Shown: positions 36,680-49,500 of the stretch, piece by piece
Numbering within the stretch: the stretch's first letter is position 1
Layout of the letters: each line of letters opens with the position of its first letter
From: Polytrichum commune
Lineage: Eukaryota > Streptophyta > Polytrichopsida > Polytrichales > Polytrichaceae
DNA length: 64,000 nt
Assembly: GCA_950295325.1 (NCBI GenBank)
Contig: OX485808.1
Location: 29,410,527 to 29,474,526, forward strand
Direction of reading: 5' to 3'
Notes under the pieces: model-generated
Databases searched by the model: none
Told to the model about the DNA's origin: nothing
What the model saw: only the letters and a program-made list of their open reading frames with translations
Made by a program: the position numbers and the translations under genes

Positions 36680-37279
36680 GATGTATCAAATAATAGGGAG
36701 CACCACAACAAGTCAGTGGGTAAAATAGCATTGAAAGAGACTTACTTAAAACTTCATGCGGCACTCAAAACCTTCTCCTTAGTATCAAGTGGAGAGAGAC
36801 CTCTACATTGATATGTGCAATTAGGTTCCTCACACTAATATATCGGCATTCCCCATTATTTTGAATACTTATTATCGTAATAACAAAATAGAGTTGTTTT
36901 TAACTATGGTTTCTATATGCATGAATGTAAAAAGTTATAAGTTTTTGTAATTTGATTTTGACCCAAAATAATTTGCATGGGTAAAGATGCGACCTATCCA
37001 CAAAGGCAACCTACTTGCACATATGAGTGTAGCAAACCCATCAATTGTTTGAAAATGTGATTTATTGCAGTTGTTGTGGGATCCCATAACTTTGTGCATA
37101 TTCAAACTTATGGTAGGGGTTAACAATGTACATAACATTGCTAAACCTCATGTTCTAAATAATAATAAAAAATTTCATGTTCTTTGGGACCTTGCCACAG
37201 CACTGAAACTTTGGACTTCACTTCTTGACAATCACAACATGTTTATTTTTGGCTATTGGTTGTATTATTCTCTTGTTTA
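36680..37279. other. Noncoding spacer
   Basis: No gene recognised. The phrase 'gattttgaccc...atttgcatgggtaaagatgcgacct' is shared with 27730-27800 and about 47150-47190, indicating another dispersed repeat of unclear extent. Confidence 0.35.
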
Positions 37280-37674
37280 GGATGAGTTTCCATGTAGGCC
37301 GCTCGCCCACCAGATTCTAGTGGGAATAAGGACAAACCCACCCAGATGTAGATGGAATTTGATGGGGTAGAAATTGTATGAGCCAATTAGGTGCTCTCAT
37401 CTTCTCAATTTCGGGTCCACCTACTAATCTCCTCCTCCGGGTTAAATCTCGTTCTCCTAAACCAATTTTCATTCCTTTGGTGACTGACAATTGTAGGTTA
37501 AAAAATGTTTTAGTAGACGTATGAAAGTCTAGTGACATTTGTCCACGGTCTCCACATTCTAGTAGGCCTCGAAGATGTGGTTGGTTGACGGCTTGTGCTT
37601 ATCTACATGTGAACACCTCCATTCCATTACTATATGGAATCTAGTGTGTAAGTAGCCTACATGGAAACTCACCC
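37280..37674. mobile_element. Tourist-like MITE, family C copy 2 (395 bp)
   Basis: Left GGATGAGTTTCCATGTAGGCC; right end reverse complement GGGTGAGTTTCCATGTAGGC. The inverted match is near perfect over about 20 bp, with TTA duplicated on both sides (37277-37279 and 37675-37677). Confidence 0.85.
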
Positions 37675-38395
37675 TTAGCAATGTCATGTAAATGGTGCCA
37701 TGTCACATGCTCAATTTTTTCCCACACATGTCAGTCATCCAAGCACAATGTATATTCTCGTCTACCTGGGTGTTTTCATGTTATTTTCTATTTCCATGCA
37801 AACACTAATAAAACTATTCACCACCTCTCAAATATAACATTATTCAGATCCAACACATTCATACTAAATGTGAGAAATATCCAAGAATATTCCCTTTAAT
37901 ATTGTCAATCCACAAAACATTGTTATGGATATGAATAATGTTACGTGGCTTAATACAAATTTAAAGAAATTCATGTTCCTAATTATTGTCTTTATTTGTC
38001 ATAGTCTCACACTCTTGCTACATCCTTCACAGTTTTTGAACATCCATCCCAATTTTTTTATGTCCTTCCGAGATCATCTCTATACATTTCACATTTGGAT
38101 GTTGGCGTTTTGGAATTGGGCGTTGACACAATCATGTATCCAAAATTTGAAAATGGTCAACCATTGACAATGGCATTTTGAGCAAATGGTGAGGAGTTGG
38201 CCTTGCATATTAATTCATGTGTACAAGTGCAACAAACTAGGACACTATGTGTCCAAAGCATTATGCTAACAACTAGACATAGAATGTTGTTTTATTATGA
38301 GCATGTACTCTATTCCATCGTAGTAAATGTATATATGGTGTCCATTCTTAAATACAAACATTTGCCATATATCCGTCAAATCTTATAGGTGCTCG

Positions 38396-38740
38396 GAGAG
38401 ACAACACTAACCTCTAGAGTTGGTGTAAATGTGAGACACGTCACCTTGATCATCGTCATGAGATTATATGTGAACCTAAAACATGTTTATTGATCATGGC
38501 TATGGGACAAGTGCAATTGCCCCCTCTTGGAGGTGGGTCCTATTGGTAACCAAATATTGGCACTAGGTGTGAAATCCATGAAAAATGACTACAAAACACC
38601 CACATACCTCATAGAATTTTAGTTGTTGCTTGAGACCACATGGCAATGAGAGACCTTGAGCTCTAAGATAGAGTCATGTCTTTGGCTCAATCAAGACTAG
38701 TCTAAGTTCTATCTTGTTAATATTTTTAACGGACAACATA
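38396..38740. repeat. Block shared with 29395-29515
   Basis: 'ctatgggacaagtgc', 'ggaggtg.gtcctattgg' and the preceding 'tatgtgaacc' phrase occur in the same order and orientation at 29.4 kb. Both copies sit next to a strand-skewed LINE-like block. Confidence 0.5.
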
Positions 38741-38744
38741 CATC

Positions 38745-40560
38745 TTACCCCCCCCCCCCCCACAAGACCCACCACACATTCGCTACACAACTATGACATG
38801 CCATCCAAGAAATCCATGATTTAACAACACCAACACATAACCCAATCACTACCATAAAACCTTAAAAAGTCAACACCTCGAATAAATGGTCACACACCCC
38901 ACTCATAAAATTTCCCCTTGACATACTACTAGCATACACTCCCTATGCAATTGTTCCACGTTAATGAAAGAACAATGTAAGTCTACCACTATGCTAGATG
39001 TGTAAACTTTTTAGTTACATAGGACAAGTTTCTAATGATGTGTGTCAATTGCCTAGGACTCGTATGGTTGTAGTAATACCACACAAATTTCAAACACAAA
39101 ACCCCCTCAAATACAACTCCCTACAAAACATATGCATAGAGGGATCCTTCATACCACCGGCCAAGGCAAAAAAAACATAGTACAATCTATTGCATGAAGC
39201 TTAATAAAAAACATGCAACTCGCCAAAAGACTCCCATGATCCATAACATACTTCATGCAACGCTATATATCATATAGCTAGTTGTAGCCAACACCCAAAA
39301 TACCCACACAATATACACATATTTGTTGACAACCTCAATAGCATATACCTTATAAATACACCACACCTGATGCCCATTGACATGACATATCCACCCACAC
39401 AAACTCCTCATAAACTCCATAGTACACCTCATCACATGGTTCCAACATAAAGTCACTACACAAAAAGTCTGCGCACGCATATACATTCAAGGCAATGAAA
39501 AAGCAACACACGTGCAAATGATGGTGCCCTTAAAAGCTATCACCCTTGTACTACACATACACAAAGCACACACAAAGCCAAACCCTCATCAACAATGAAC
39601 CTCATGGGCATAATCAAACACCTAAAAGAAAGATCATTCATCCAAAACAAACATACTCGACTCACAATCAAAGGTGCCTAAAAATATGCAAAAATGGATA
39701 AACAATGACCAAAATAATAGACTGATAATTATTTAATCACTATTGGATAGATAAACACTTATACCACATGCGCCCAAATAATGAAAACACTCAAATTTTA
39801 ATTTGCCTAATATAAGGACAACCACAAAAAACCTATTTTGGCCCCAAGAACAAATAAACCCCGACTATACATTATGCCACAAAAACGACAAAGGCCACAC
39901 CTACTAATCATATGTAAAAAACAAATTTCTAATAGGTCTTAGAATTTCAAGACACAACGCCATCATCCACCAACTCACGAGCCTATTCAAATCATGTATA
40001 CACACAAGACACTGCGTACTCACCAATGTTGACATAAAAATAAACACCCCTCAAGACAACACCATCCCACCATGGACGTTGAACTGCACATGCAACACCC
40101 CAAAATGTACATGCTTAGCCAAACTACAACTTGACATTATATACATAAGGGGAGGGACACTCAAACCAAATGGACAAAACCTCTCCATACAAACAATTGA
40201 ATTTACATACACACACGATAGATACATCAATCAAGCCATGAAACCTAAAGAGATCAATATAACCCACTTATAGAAGAAATTGGCACATAAGGATGGATGG
40301 TTAACCCCTAAAAGTCATAGCTACGTGCGTTAGAGGAGCCATCTTGCACAAGTAGTATCGAAGAACTAAAAGTCTACAAAGTCCCAATCCATCAATCAAA
40401 AACTCTATGAAAACATACACTAAGTAGTTATTATATATCTCATGCACCTCCTACTAAACAAATGGACACTCAACAACAAACAAATACCCATAGTATCCAC
40501 CGAGGAATAATCTACCTATTTGACTACTATTCAACCTAAAACAAAGGCCCACCTACTGCA
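38745..40560 (+). pseudogene. A/C-rich LINE-like remnant, second + strand copy
   Basis: Begins after a poly-C run (38750-38761). The + strand is very poor in G. At about 39122-39158 'ICIEGSFIPP' aligns with 'YYIDGSFTPL' of the 11.2-kb RNase H region, but the catalytic Asp position is Glu. At 40079-40273 a Cys-rich piece, CTCNTPKCTC, is followed by 'LQLDIIYIRGGTLKPNG' and 'IEFTYTHDRYINQAMK', which looks like a conserved domain but which I cannot name. Stops are frequent. Retroelement origin is likely; family unknown. Confidence 0.45.
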
Positions 40561-41120
40561 AGGTAGGCAATAAACTTGTTATATACCAGTTAGACTCTTG
40601 AATAAGGCCATGCCAACAAGCTCAGATTCACATCGGTCATGCACTGATGTTGATTGTTCTCTTATGTGTCATGTTTATACATCATGTCGTTATCATATGT
40701 GTTCCATTATTTTTGGTTCCCTCATACCGAACAATCTCCATCATTGTATGATAGTTTGGAGTCAAGTTTTTTTTTACCAAGGATTAGTCTATTATTGATT
40801 GGATCCAAATTTTTACCACGTAAGTTTTTGGTATTATCTTTCCAAAGTCATGTACTCAATTGGCTTGGGATTCATGGCGTCGATGTAAACTCATCCATTG
40901 TGGATGAAGGGGCTCAAGCCAAAAAATCTCCTACAAGATTGAGGGCTGATTTATTTCAATTCGACTTCACTAGACTAATTCGGGATCTTTGACTCTATTT
41001 ATGGAGTCGAGTTGTACAAAAATATTCATTTACATGTTATAATGTAATTAAATGCATTTCACCTTCTCAATGAACGAGTTTACATAGAGACCATGAATCC
41101 CTAGCCTACTCGTTTCAATA

Positions 41121-41480
41121 AGGTGTGTGGGTGTTACTTGGTTCATTTTCATGCTCTCCAACTTCTAGTGATTAAATTTACACAACAAAACTCGTGTTGC
41201 ATTAGCAAATCTACGATGAAACATTTGCAACAACCGGATTGAAAACTAGACCTCCCCTAATTCAATTATGGTTGTCGGAAGTGCATGTTTGTTGATTTCA
41301 TAATTAGATACATAAGTCCTCCCAACCGTGTTCACTATTGAATGTAGAGTAGTTATTAATAGTTGAAGACATAGTCCAATCTCTTTAAACTTGTGTCTTT
41401 ATGATGTTTGCTCTTTGATCCTTCACTGAACCACGTACTAATCAAATATAAGGGTCCGATTAAGAAAACGAGTCACTTAA
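41121..41480. mobile_element. Family E element, inverted orientation
   Basis: Left end AGGTGTGTGGGTGTTACTTGG, preceded by TA. The interior is the reverse complement of copies 1 and 2 ('ttgaatgtagagtag', 'tttgctctttgatccttcactgaacca'). The distal terminus is truncated near 41480. Confidence 0.55.
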
Positions 41481-42800
41481 GCCCCAATGACCTTATGTAC
41501 TTTATCACTTCAATAACTCAAGTCACATACTATGATCAGGGAGAACCAACAATTAGTTACAGATGAACCGGTTGAGTTTGAGAAATAACCGGTTGAAGTT
41601 CAAGACTGTAGGAAAATTACCAATCAGTTTAGAGGAATTATATAAAATACCCCAATTCAATAAAGGAAAACCGAAGGATGTCAACATGTAACCGGTTGGA
41701 CTTGCAAACACTAGCATCTCAACCGATTATGCCCAAAATTCTCCCCAATCACTGCTGGTCCCCTTCTAATTGCCTACTATTGCATTACAACAACTCTTGT
41801 ACTAAGTTAAGGGTATAATTATATATCTTATCCGCTTAGTTCGAAGTCCTATTAAGTGGAGGCCACACACGCCCAAAACCGGAGGTTTTCACAAAAAACT
41901 GTATGTGACGAAACTGGATGTTTTGAAATTTGCGGTCACACTAGACGTGCAAACGAACTGCCGTTTTCATTACTTTAGTGACACCCCATCTCAAAGTTGA
42001 CTACTTTATAAGTAAACCACTATATCAATTATTTTTTTAAAAAAATTCTAAGACTCAATGTTGCGTTATTATTGACTCCCGAAATGGTGGACCGTGTTTT
42101 CCGTCCATCATTTTTTTAGGAGATGACAATTTGGTGGGAAGGCAAACCCCCATTCCCAACTGCCAATTCAATGAAGAATCAACTTTCTAGGTTTTGAGGA
42201 TAATGGCATCAATCCTCTTAATTGGCAATTTGCCATCATGTGTGGCCTCCCCTTCATCTAAACGATAGAAAGGAAATCGAGATGGTTAGAGAGGAATGCA
42301 TCCCCATTAACCCTTAAAGGACAATGCTGCCCCACGGGCTTGGTATTATTTTGGGAGAATCTTGTTCCAAACTTCTACTTCATTGCACCAAATGGGGTTT
42401 TTAGAATGCCAAATCGAGCACCTTAGCAAGATCTATACTTCTTTAGAATAGAGCCTATGTAAATTAATTGGTTAATCATGCTTAAATTGAATTTTAAAAG
42501 ACATTTTGGATGTGGTATCGGGAAAGCATATGTCCTTTATGTCTCTTTATTCCCGTTCTTCAACTACCTTGCTACTTCACTTGTGCCGTTTTTGGCAATC
42601 AAACATTCAATCTCCAAAACAACCATGAGATAATTGGCCGCATCCGGTTCGAGGAGGAGAAAGCATTGAGAATGTCCGCTCCTTCAAGTGAAACCAATTC
42701 CCTTATGAGCAAACCTTGTGTCTCCCGCATGCCATATTTGTCAAATTTGTCACATGCTAAGTTCACAAGTAAACTTATCCACCATGCATTCCAAAAATTG
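41481..42800. other. Noncoding spacer
   Basis: The phrase AACCGGTT recurs several times (41560-41710). Open frames such as 42510-42926 have no domain pattern. Confidence 0.35.
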
Positions 42801-42829
42801 CGTGAAATTAGGGATACCCGTAGAGTCCC

Positions 42830-42960
42830 TCAAGGGGAGGCCATGCATGTTCGAAGGTGTTGGGTTTTTTTGAAAGAGAGCTTGGTGAGCCAAGGTAAAA
42901 GAATTATGGTCTTGACATGTGCCTAACTTTGAAGAGCTTGATTTCAAGGTCGGTCTCTCT
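42830..42960. repeat. Single arm of the 45.2-kb foldback family
   Basis: 'ttttttgaaagagagcttgg', 'gagccaaggtaaaagaattatgg' and 'ttgacatgtgcc' match 45255-45350 in the same orientation. The opposite arm was not found here. Confidence 0.5.
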
Positions 42961-43600
42961 TTTATTATGGCAAATGGCAATGACATACTACAATGGCAAC
43001 AAACAATGATATTTGAGTTTGGTTTCTCATACCTTGTATTTGTGTGAATGAGCCACATGTCTCAACTGATTGAAAACAATATATTATTTCCATCATTATG
43101 AAGGTGCATGCTAGGGTTACTTCCTCCTAGTCACAAGCATACACATACTATAGAGTATGAAATAAGAGCAATAAGTTGGTGTACGTAATAAAAGTGATTA
43201 GGGCATGCCTCACTTGCACCCATAAGACACAACATCATTGCAATGAGGCTTGTTCTTGCATGCAAAGTGAATATTAGGAGCGCCCAATTGTCATCCATGC
43301 CATGTTTTCAGTTTATTGTCATATTTCGAATCACACTCAAAGCTCGTTACAAGAATCACTCGTGAGCATTCAAACCTATTCATTAGCTATGTTGAGCTCT
43401 CTCGAGTTGAGTAATCCTCCCGTCAATTTACCTAGGTGCACCCACACTTAGCACATACCAACCTCTTTAGTAAGGAAAATCATTGTGAGCAACGTCTCCT
43501 GTTCACGTGAAGAGTACAAAAATACTTGCTCCATTTGGGTTGAAGGCTTATAAGGGAACACATAGGCAAGGTGGGTGCATAGCAGAGCCCTACATCGGGC

Positions 43601-43915
43601 GCCCATACCCATGCCCATGCCCATACCCACCCATGCCCATGGGTTTTGGGTGGGCATGGGTGCAATATTATTGTTCATGGGCGGGCATGGGTGGGCATGG
43701 GTGGGGCATAATTACACAATTACACAATTACACAATACACATTACATAATTTTTGAATACATGGGCGCAATTTGAATAGCATGGGTGGGCATGGGTGGGC
43801 ACATGCCATGCTATGTGTGGGCATGGGTGGGCATGGGTGCGCACATGTCATGCTATGGGTGGGCATGGGTGGGCATAGGTCGTTGCTAATGGGCATGGTC
43901 TGGGTATGGGTGCAA
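43601..43915. repeat. GGGCATGGGTGG minisatellite with mirrored C-rich arm
   Basis: On the + strand, CCCATGCCCATACCCACC units (43601-43640) meet GGGCATGGGTGG units (43645-43710 and 43780-43915). Two arms can therefore pair, and each G-rich strand could form a quadruplex. A short 'cacaattacacaatta' tandem run sits between them (43710-43738). Confidence 0.8.
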
Positions 43916-44521
43916 TTAGAAAGGAAAATGTTGGGCTCTGGTGCATAGAAACCAAAATACATATTAACCCTACTTTAATGGGTAGGCTTCTAACCATCAT
44001 AACATTAGTCAACAAGGGAGTTGACTTCCTTGCCCAAAAATACTTGACCCTAATTACTTGGGATTTGATTAGCCACCGACATCTTCTCATGGTTGCATGC
44101 TAGTAGAGTCACTGGAAGGCGGATCCCATTGCCGTCCATGTCCATGCTCAATCTCTAAGGTTGGTAGGCAACCAATTTCAGTAACTTCTAGCAGCCAATC
44201 GCATGGTGGGATCTTGATGCTGGAGGGGGGCCAACACCGGTCATCATCATTGCATGTAGGTTTTAGTTCAGGCTGACATTGTTCACCATGGGGAGGTGTT
44301 TTTCATTATGTTATTGGCATCTTGTGAGTCGGGCGCATGGCCCATTCAACTCATTTGTGATGTTACGATGGTTACATGCCCTAATAGTTTATATTTTTTC
44401 ATGGCTTATGACATGGTAGATTAATTATACTATATGATTGGATATGTGTAATAGTAGCACTTCATCTTTAAATGTTTCGATATATGCTTGGATAATACTT
44501 TTAAAAAGTTACATGCTCAAA

Positions 44522-44546
44522 TGTGTGTGTGTGTGTGTGTGCGTGC

Positions 44547-44580
<34 letters not shown>

Positions 44581-44581
44581 G
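44522..44581. repeat. (TG)n(GA)n compound microsatellite
   Basis: TG run with a few CG interruptions passing into GA. Confidence 0.95.
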
Positions 44582-44640
44582 TCCATCTTCAAGTTAGTCT
44601 ATTTATATTTGTAATTCCAGAGCTGACGTCACAAGACTTA

Positions 44641-44924
44641 GAAGACTCTTAGAGACTCCTTTTCAAAGGTGAACACCTTGAATGGGCGCAAACAAGGTGG
44701 CCCACACCTTATCTTCCCCAAGTGCAAGCCCATAGGTTCCCACATGGTTGGGTTGGCCAATTCACCCAAATACTATCGCTATGATTGGGTGGGCCGTAGT
44801 GATAGGGTACACAAGACAATCAAGTGCTATAAGGACACCCATGCGAGCACTATTACTTATGACCTTGTGCGGCTTAACCTCAAGTTTCCATGGGATCCAA
44901 GTTAGGTATTGGGTTTAGGTTACA
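44641..44924 (-). mobile_element. 5S rRNA-derived repeat (Cassandra-type LTR or 5S SINE), copy 1
   Basis: Read on the minus strand, about 44824-44898 carries the order of plant 5S rRNA landmarks: GGATCCCAT, then GGTTAAGC (box A region), then ATGGGTG (box C region). It begins TGTAACC on the minus strand. The length of about 284 bp fits Cassandra LTRs, TRIM retroelements of vascular plants that carry 5S sequence. The same non-5S body recurs at 53528-53815. Whether it is a solo LTR or a SINE is not settled. Confidence 0.65.
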
Positions 44925-44934
44925 ATCAAGTTAA

Positions 44935-45190
44935 GTTACTTATACGGAGGTTGCCCTTGGGTTCCCACATTGTTGATTGCCTGGTTCACCCAAAGACTAT
45001 CACTAATCATTGGGTGAGCCATAGTACAAGGTGCACCAAAACATCAAGTACTAGGAAGTTATTCTAATGTAAACGTGTATGTTGGTATTGTTGGGCAACG
45101 ATGATTGCCATGACAAAAACGTCCGCCTTGGCCTTTAGGGGTTAAGCCACCCATTATCTTGAGTTGAATTCGCAATAAGGTTAAGTGACT
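44935..45190 (-). mobile_element. Diverged relative of the 5S-derived repeat
   Basis: Shares the non-5S body ('ggttcccacat.gttg', 'ttcacccaaaga/atactatc', 'attgggtg.gcc.tag') and a 'ggggttaagccaccc' end with the neighbouring copy. The 5S core is largely lost. Same orientation, about 10 bp away, so the pair could be two LTRs or a tandem insertion. Confidence 0.5.
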
Positions 45191-45224
45191 CACAAGGAGG
45201 CTATGCCGCTGTCTATTATCGAGG

Positions 45225-45605
45225 ACCCTCGTGTGGGCCCCGCAAATGTTCTAAAAGTTAGGTTTTTGAAACGGAGTTTGGCAAGCCAAGATAAAGAATT
45301 ATGGCCTCGACACGTGCCTCGCTTCAAGGAGCTTGGTTTCAAGGTTGGTCCCTCTTTTATTCCTCAAACCCGTTCGTTTCCAACTCCGATCCAAGATGGT
45401 GGTTTTGCAGGGCTTGAAACCTTCGTCTCTGATTGGAATTGGGAATGGATAGGTTTAACCGAAAAGAAGAGACCAACCTTTGCAACCAAGCTCCTCGAAA
45501 TCAGGCACATGTCAAGGCCGAAACTCTTTTTTTATCTTGGCTTACCAAACTTTGTTTCGAAACCGGTGTTTTCAAATGTGTGTGTGTGGCCTTCCCGTCA
45601 TGATC
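45225..45605. repeat. Foldback element with arms of about 120 bp
   Basis: 45240-45350 and 45475-45605 are imperfect inverted copies. The left arm holds 'tttggcaagccaagataaa' and 'gaggagcttgg'-like phrases, and the right arm holds their reverse complements. The overlapping open frame (45185-45799, 204 codons) is explained by this structure and shows no domain. A related single arm lies at 42830-42960. Confidence 0.65.
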
Positions 45606-46043
45606 CCGTTATCATGCCTGAAACTTCTACACGTAATCTCACATCACATGGTGATATTTATTTAGATAATGTTCACGATCGTCATACTCCTCAGTGGATA
45701 GGTAGTACTTTATGCTTGCTTGAAGTTCGGCAGCCCACTTGCTCAAAAGAATATATGGGGAACCACACCTCCTCCAGTTCTCCAACACGCATGCAATGAT
45801 GTAAGCTTATTCTAACTCAATTCAACATGCATGGACACTCATACATTCTAACTTCACCTAAAATATGCACCAGGTTTTATCATCATTAGGGTTTATTTTT
45901 TCCCATAAGACATGTGGCTACCAACCACCATTAGGCACACTTGTTAAGCCACTTAAGTGAAGATGCAAGCAACCTCTTCTTAACCCTCAAAGATTAGCTA
46001 AGGCTACACTGGTGATGTGTACAATTGGGTTGCCCACCACTAA

Positions 46044-46533
46044 GGGCTGCTTCACACACACGAGACTTACATTCCACTTCCAGCACTCTCATTGGTGGAA
46101 AAGGCGGAGCCGGTCCAAGTTTGCTTCACACTACGCTTGAGGGACCAACGGAGTATGTGAATGCAAGGTGGATGTAAAGTCTACATGGATTCCTACATGG
46201 CATGAAATGGATCATGTTCCATGGTCACTTGGACTAGTTTCAACACCCATCTCTTGGAGGTAGGCCTAACACAAAACCAGGAGACCATGACACTCCAAAC
46301 GCTCACTGTCATTGATTTATACTATTTTATCATGTGTGAGGACCTGCATGAATAGAAATTCATTGAGATAGCATTTGGTTGAGGGTGTGGTCATATATGA
46401 CTTCACACTACACTTGAGGGTCCATGACCGCACTACATGATTTTGGAGGTGTCTTGGGATGGCCTTTGGACATTTTCTTTTGGGCTCTCACAATTTCGTG
46501 GTCACAACTATTGGCTTGTGTGTGAAGTGGCCC
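46044..46533. mobile_element. Tourist-like MITE, family A copy 2 (490 bp)
   Basis: Left GGGCTGCTTCACACACACGAG; right end TTGTGTGTGAAGTGGCCC. TAA is exactly duplicated (46041-46043 and 46534-46536). Directly after the right TAA another left-type end begins (GGGTTGCTTCACACATGGACC), as if a second element had inserted at the duplicated site. Confidence 0.8.
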
Positions 46534-49500
46534 TAAGGGTTGCTTCACACATGGACCAAGAGCCATGATCAATTAATTCTAAGGGCCCTTGAAAATCATC
46601 CGAAGGTTGTACCGTGGGAAATGAATCCAATGTTGCAATTGATGGGCCCTCAAGCTTAATGCAAAGTGAGAGTTGACCATGTTGAGGGATCGTTACATGT
46701 TTTATGGACAATTTAAAGCAATAGAGAGTTTAGGACCCCGCCATGGTAATATAATGGCACTAGGAGCCGATAGCAATTTGATTGTTTGCAATGGTCTTTG
46801 GTTTTGTGTTAGACCCACCTCTTTTGAGGGGCTTGTCGCAAAATTTGGTAGACTAAAAGTATTATCCACTTGGTGCCATTTAGGATGCCATGTAGATTTT
46901 TTATCCCTTAAAATTTCTTTGCTCCCTCGAGCCCTCAAGGTCTTGGGCAAAGTGACTTTGGACCCTCTTTGGCTTTTTGACCAGCCATATAAACTGTATA
47001 TCATGGATCAAGGGCCCTTAAGCTCTAGTAGTAGCCCTAATATATCGACCTTCCACATTATTTGAATCTAACTGCATCAAAAATATAAAATTTTAATGGT
47101 TGATATGCACATGGAAAAACAAAGTTATAAGTTTGTACTATTATTATGGCCCATGACAATATGCATGAGTAAAGAGGCAACCTAATTACACATATCAAAG
47201 TACTTGTTTGTATTTGTTAACCTTTTTTGTTCTTCCTAAGTGTTAATTACATTGAAAAAGGAGATACTAGAACACCATTCACATTGAAGGCTTTTCATCC
47301 CAATTTGTGTAATAGACTTTATATCCAACCACTCACACATTGTAGCTATCTTTGACACATGCATTTTGAGAAAAATATCTCACACTTTTCACCTTGGGGT
47401 GCACCTTCCATATGTATATGTGAGTGCACAAAAAGGGCATTTATTTAAACTTTGCCGTACAACATATACATATGCTATACAAATTGTAGCTCGTACAAAT
47501 TGTAGCTCGTAGTTATATATATATATATATGAAGAACCTCTAGAAAATATTTGTACTTGTATGGTAGTATCACTAGATTTTATAAGACAAGTAATTTGAT
47601 ATTAATTGAAATTTTGGTAAGTCATTCCCTTATCTCATCCATGTATGTATGGAAGAGGCAATATTAGGGTTTTTGAAGAGGTCATTAAGTTGAGAACGAG
47701 GCCAATTCTTGCTTAGGGTTGCAGGAGGAACGGGTTGTACTTCTTTGTGGGGTTGATCAAAGGGGATGTAGATGGTTGATGCATGTAGTGGTTGTAGGCA
47801 TTAGGCGACTTAGAAGTTAGGACTTGTTGCCAAGGCCAATAGAAAAGAAATTGCAAAGGTACTCAAAACTCCTCCTTTTCTCATTTGTTTCGTGTGTTTC
47901 ACATTGCCCCTACTTCCTTTTGAGTGCTTGTCACATTAGTGGTTTTGTGTATATGATTGTGGAGGCAATAATAGGTGTTTATAGATAAATTCTTTCATCA
48001 ATTGAAATCTTGGTTTTGAATAGAGAGAAAAATGCTTGTTTTGACTCCAAATTAAGTTGCAGCTATTATTAAAGCATGCATGGTGGAAACTTATTAACAA
48101 GTGGAATAAAAGGGGTCAACTGGATTCTTTTTGTTCAAGTTACTTTGAAGTTTGACTGCTATCAAAACTACAAGATGTAAGCAAAGGAAATCAAGACAAG
48201 AACACACATGAAGCTAGAATTGTCAAAAATGTGGTAGACCCAAAAAATCGGCTCCAATGAAGGTTTGGTTCGTTGGGAAGGTTTATAAGATGCGCTGAAA
48301 ATTTGGTAATTGTTGGGTGAAGAATAGGGATGCATCAAACATGGAGATTGGCTTATGTTGGTATCAAAAATGCCAACTACAAGTGGATTTATGATCTTAC
48401 TAATCATTTGATGACAAAAACTTCATATTGTCTTATTTATCATTTAAAAAAATAATTATATTAGCTTATGTGTGAACATATATGACATATATTGTGAACT
48501 TAGATGCTTATGTGTTACATTTGAAATCTTAGTTTATTCAAGTAGGGTATGTGTGGTGGAAGGTTTGGTTGATTTGACGGTCCTACGTCACCTCTCTTAC
48601 TCCCCTTGAATGTAATGTCAAATGATGGCCTCCGCTTAAATTGGTTTGATTTCTCATGGCATTCTTTAAGTATGTGTTGGTGATGAATCCTAGGACAACA
48701 TTTCTATGGTACGCATCTTAATTTAGCCCCCTATTCAATTTCCTTTTTGGATTTTTTTAACTCTTCATCTCTTTGGAATTGATCATGGCCTTCTTCTGCA
48801 TGCATGCAAAACCTAATACCACATTGTGGGTGCCAATACTAAGGTCAATATTAGTGCACCAAGGGTGCCCACGATAATGTTAGAATCCTAATACATAGTG
48901 GGTGCGAACACTAATGTTAGAAGCTTAATGCACCATGGGTGCCAATGCTAACACTTGAAGAACTTGAAGGCTTGGACACTCATAGAGTTTTCGTTGCAAA
49001 ATGAAGTGTATTAGGGCCCTCAACTGACCTTCATATATAGCATTTAACATCTAGGTATTTTAAATATGTTGCATATAGCTAAAATAGCATGGATTTGAAG
49101 TCTTAATTATATGTTTTTGCATCTAGCATATTTAAAATGTTCTTTCTAACTACATATCCCTTGGTATCAAAATTCATATATTGGTTAGATTTCCATCTAC
49201 AACTATTCCATCCATGGCTTCACCAAGTCACATGCCCCTATAAACATGGGGCCTTGGTCCACCTTGTTGGCTTGTTCTCTTGGCCTTTGCTCAGGATCTT
49301 GGCCATGGTCACGTTCCTAACCCCGCTCACGTTCCCAAGGTCTTGTTCATGTTCCTAAAGTCTTGTTCGTTTGTTGCCTTTATTGTGATCCCTTAAGTTC
49401 ATGAGGGGATGGGAACTTCATCTCCCTCCCTTGAGTTGTCACATTGCTTCCTTTGTTATTTGACTTGCTTCTCCTTGTTGGCTCCCTCTTGGCCATCTAT

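Noticed and set aside
42510-42926. 138-codon open frame
   Set aside because: No domain pattern, and its 3' half is part of the foldback-arm repeat.
43448-43775. Trp/Ala/Gly and Met/Pro repeat-coding frames
   Set aside because: Artefact of the GGGCATGGGTGG minisatellite.
44824-44898. Functional 5S rRNA gene
   Set aside because: Only the middle of 5S is recognisable, with many changes and altered spacing; the 5' third is missing.
45185-45799. 204-codon open frame, the longest in the intergenic region
   Set aside because: Its body is an inverted repeat (foldback), so both arms encode unrelated sequence; no domain or splice pattern.
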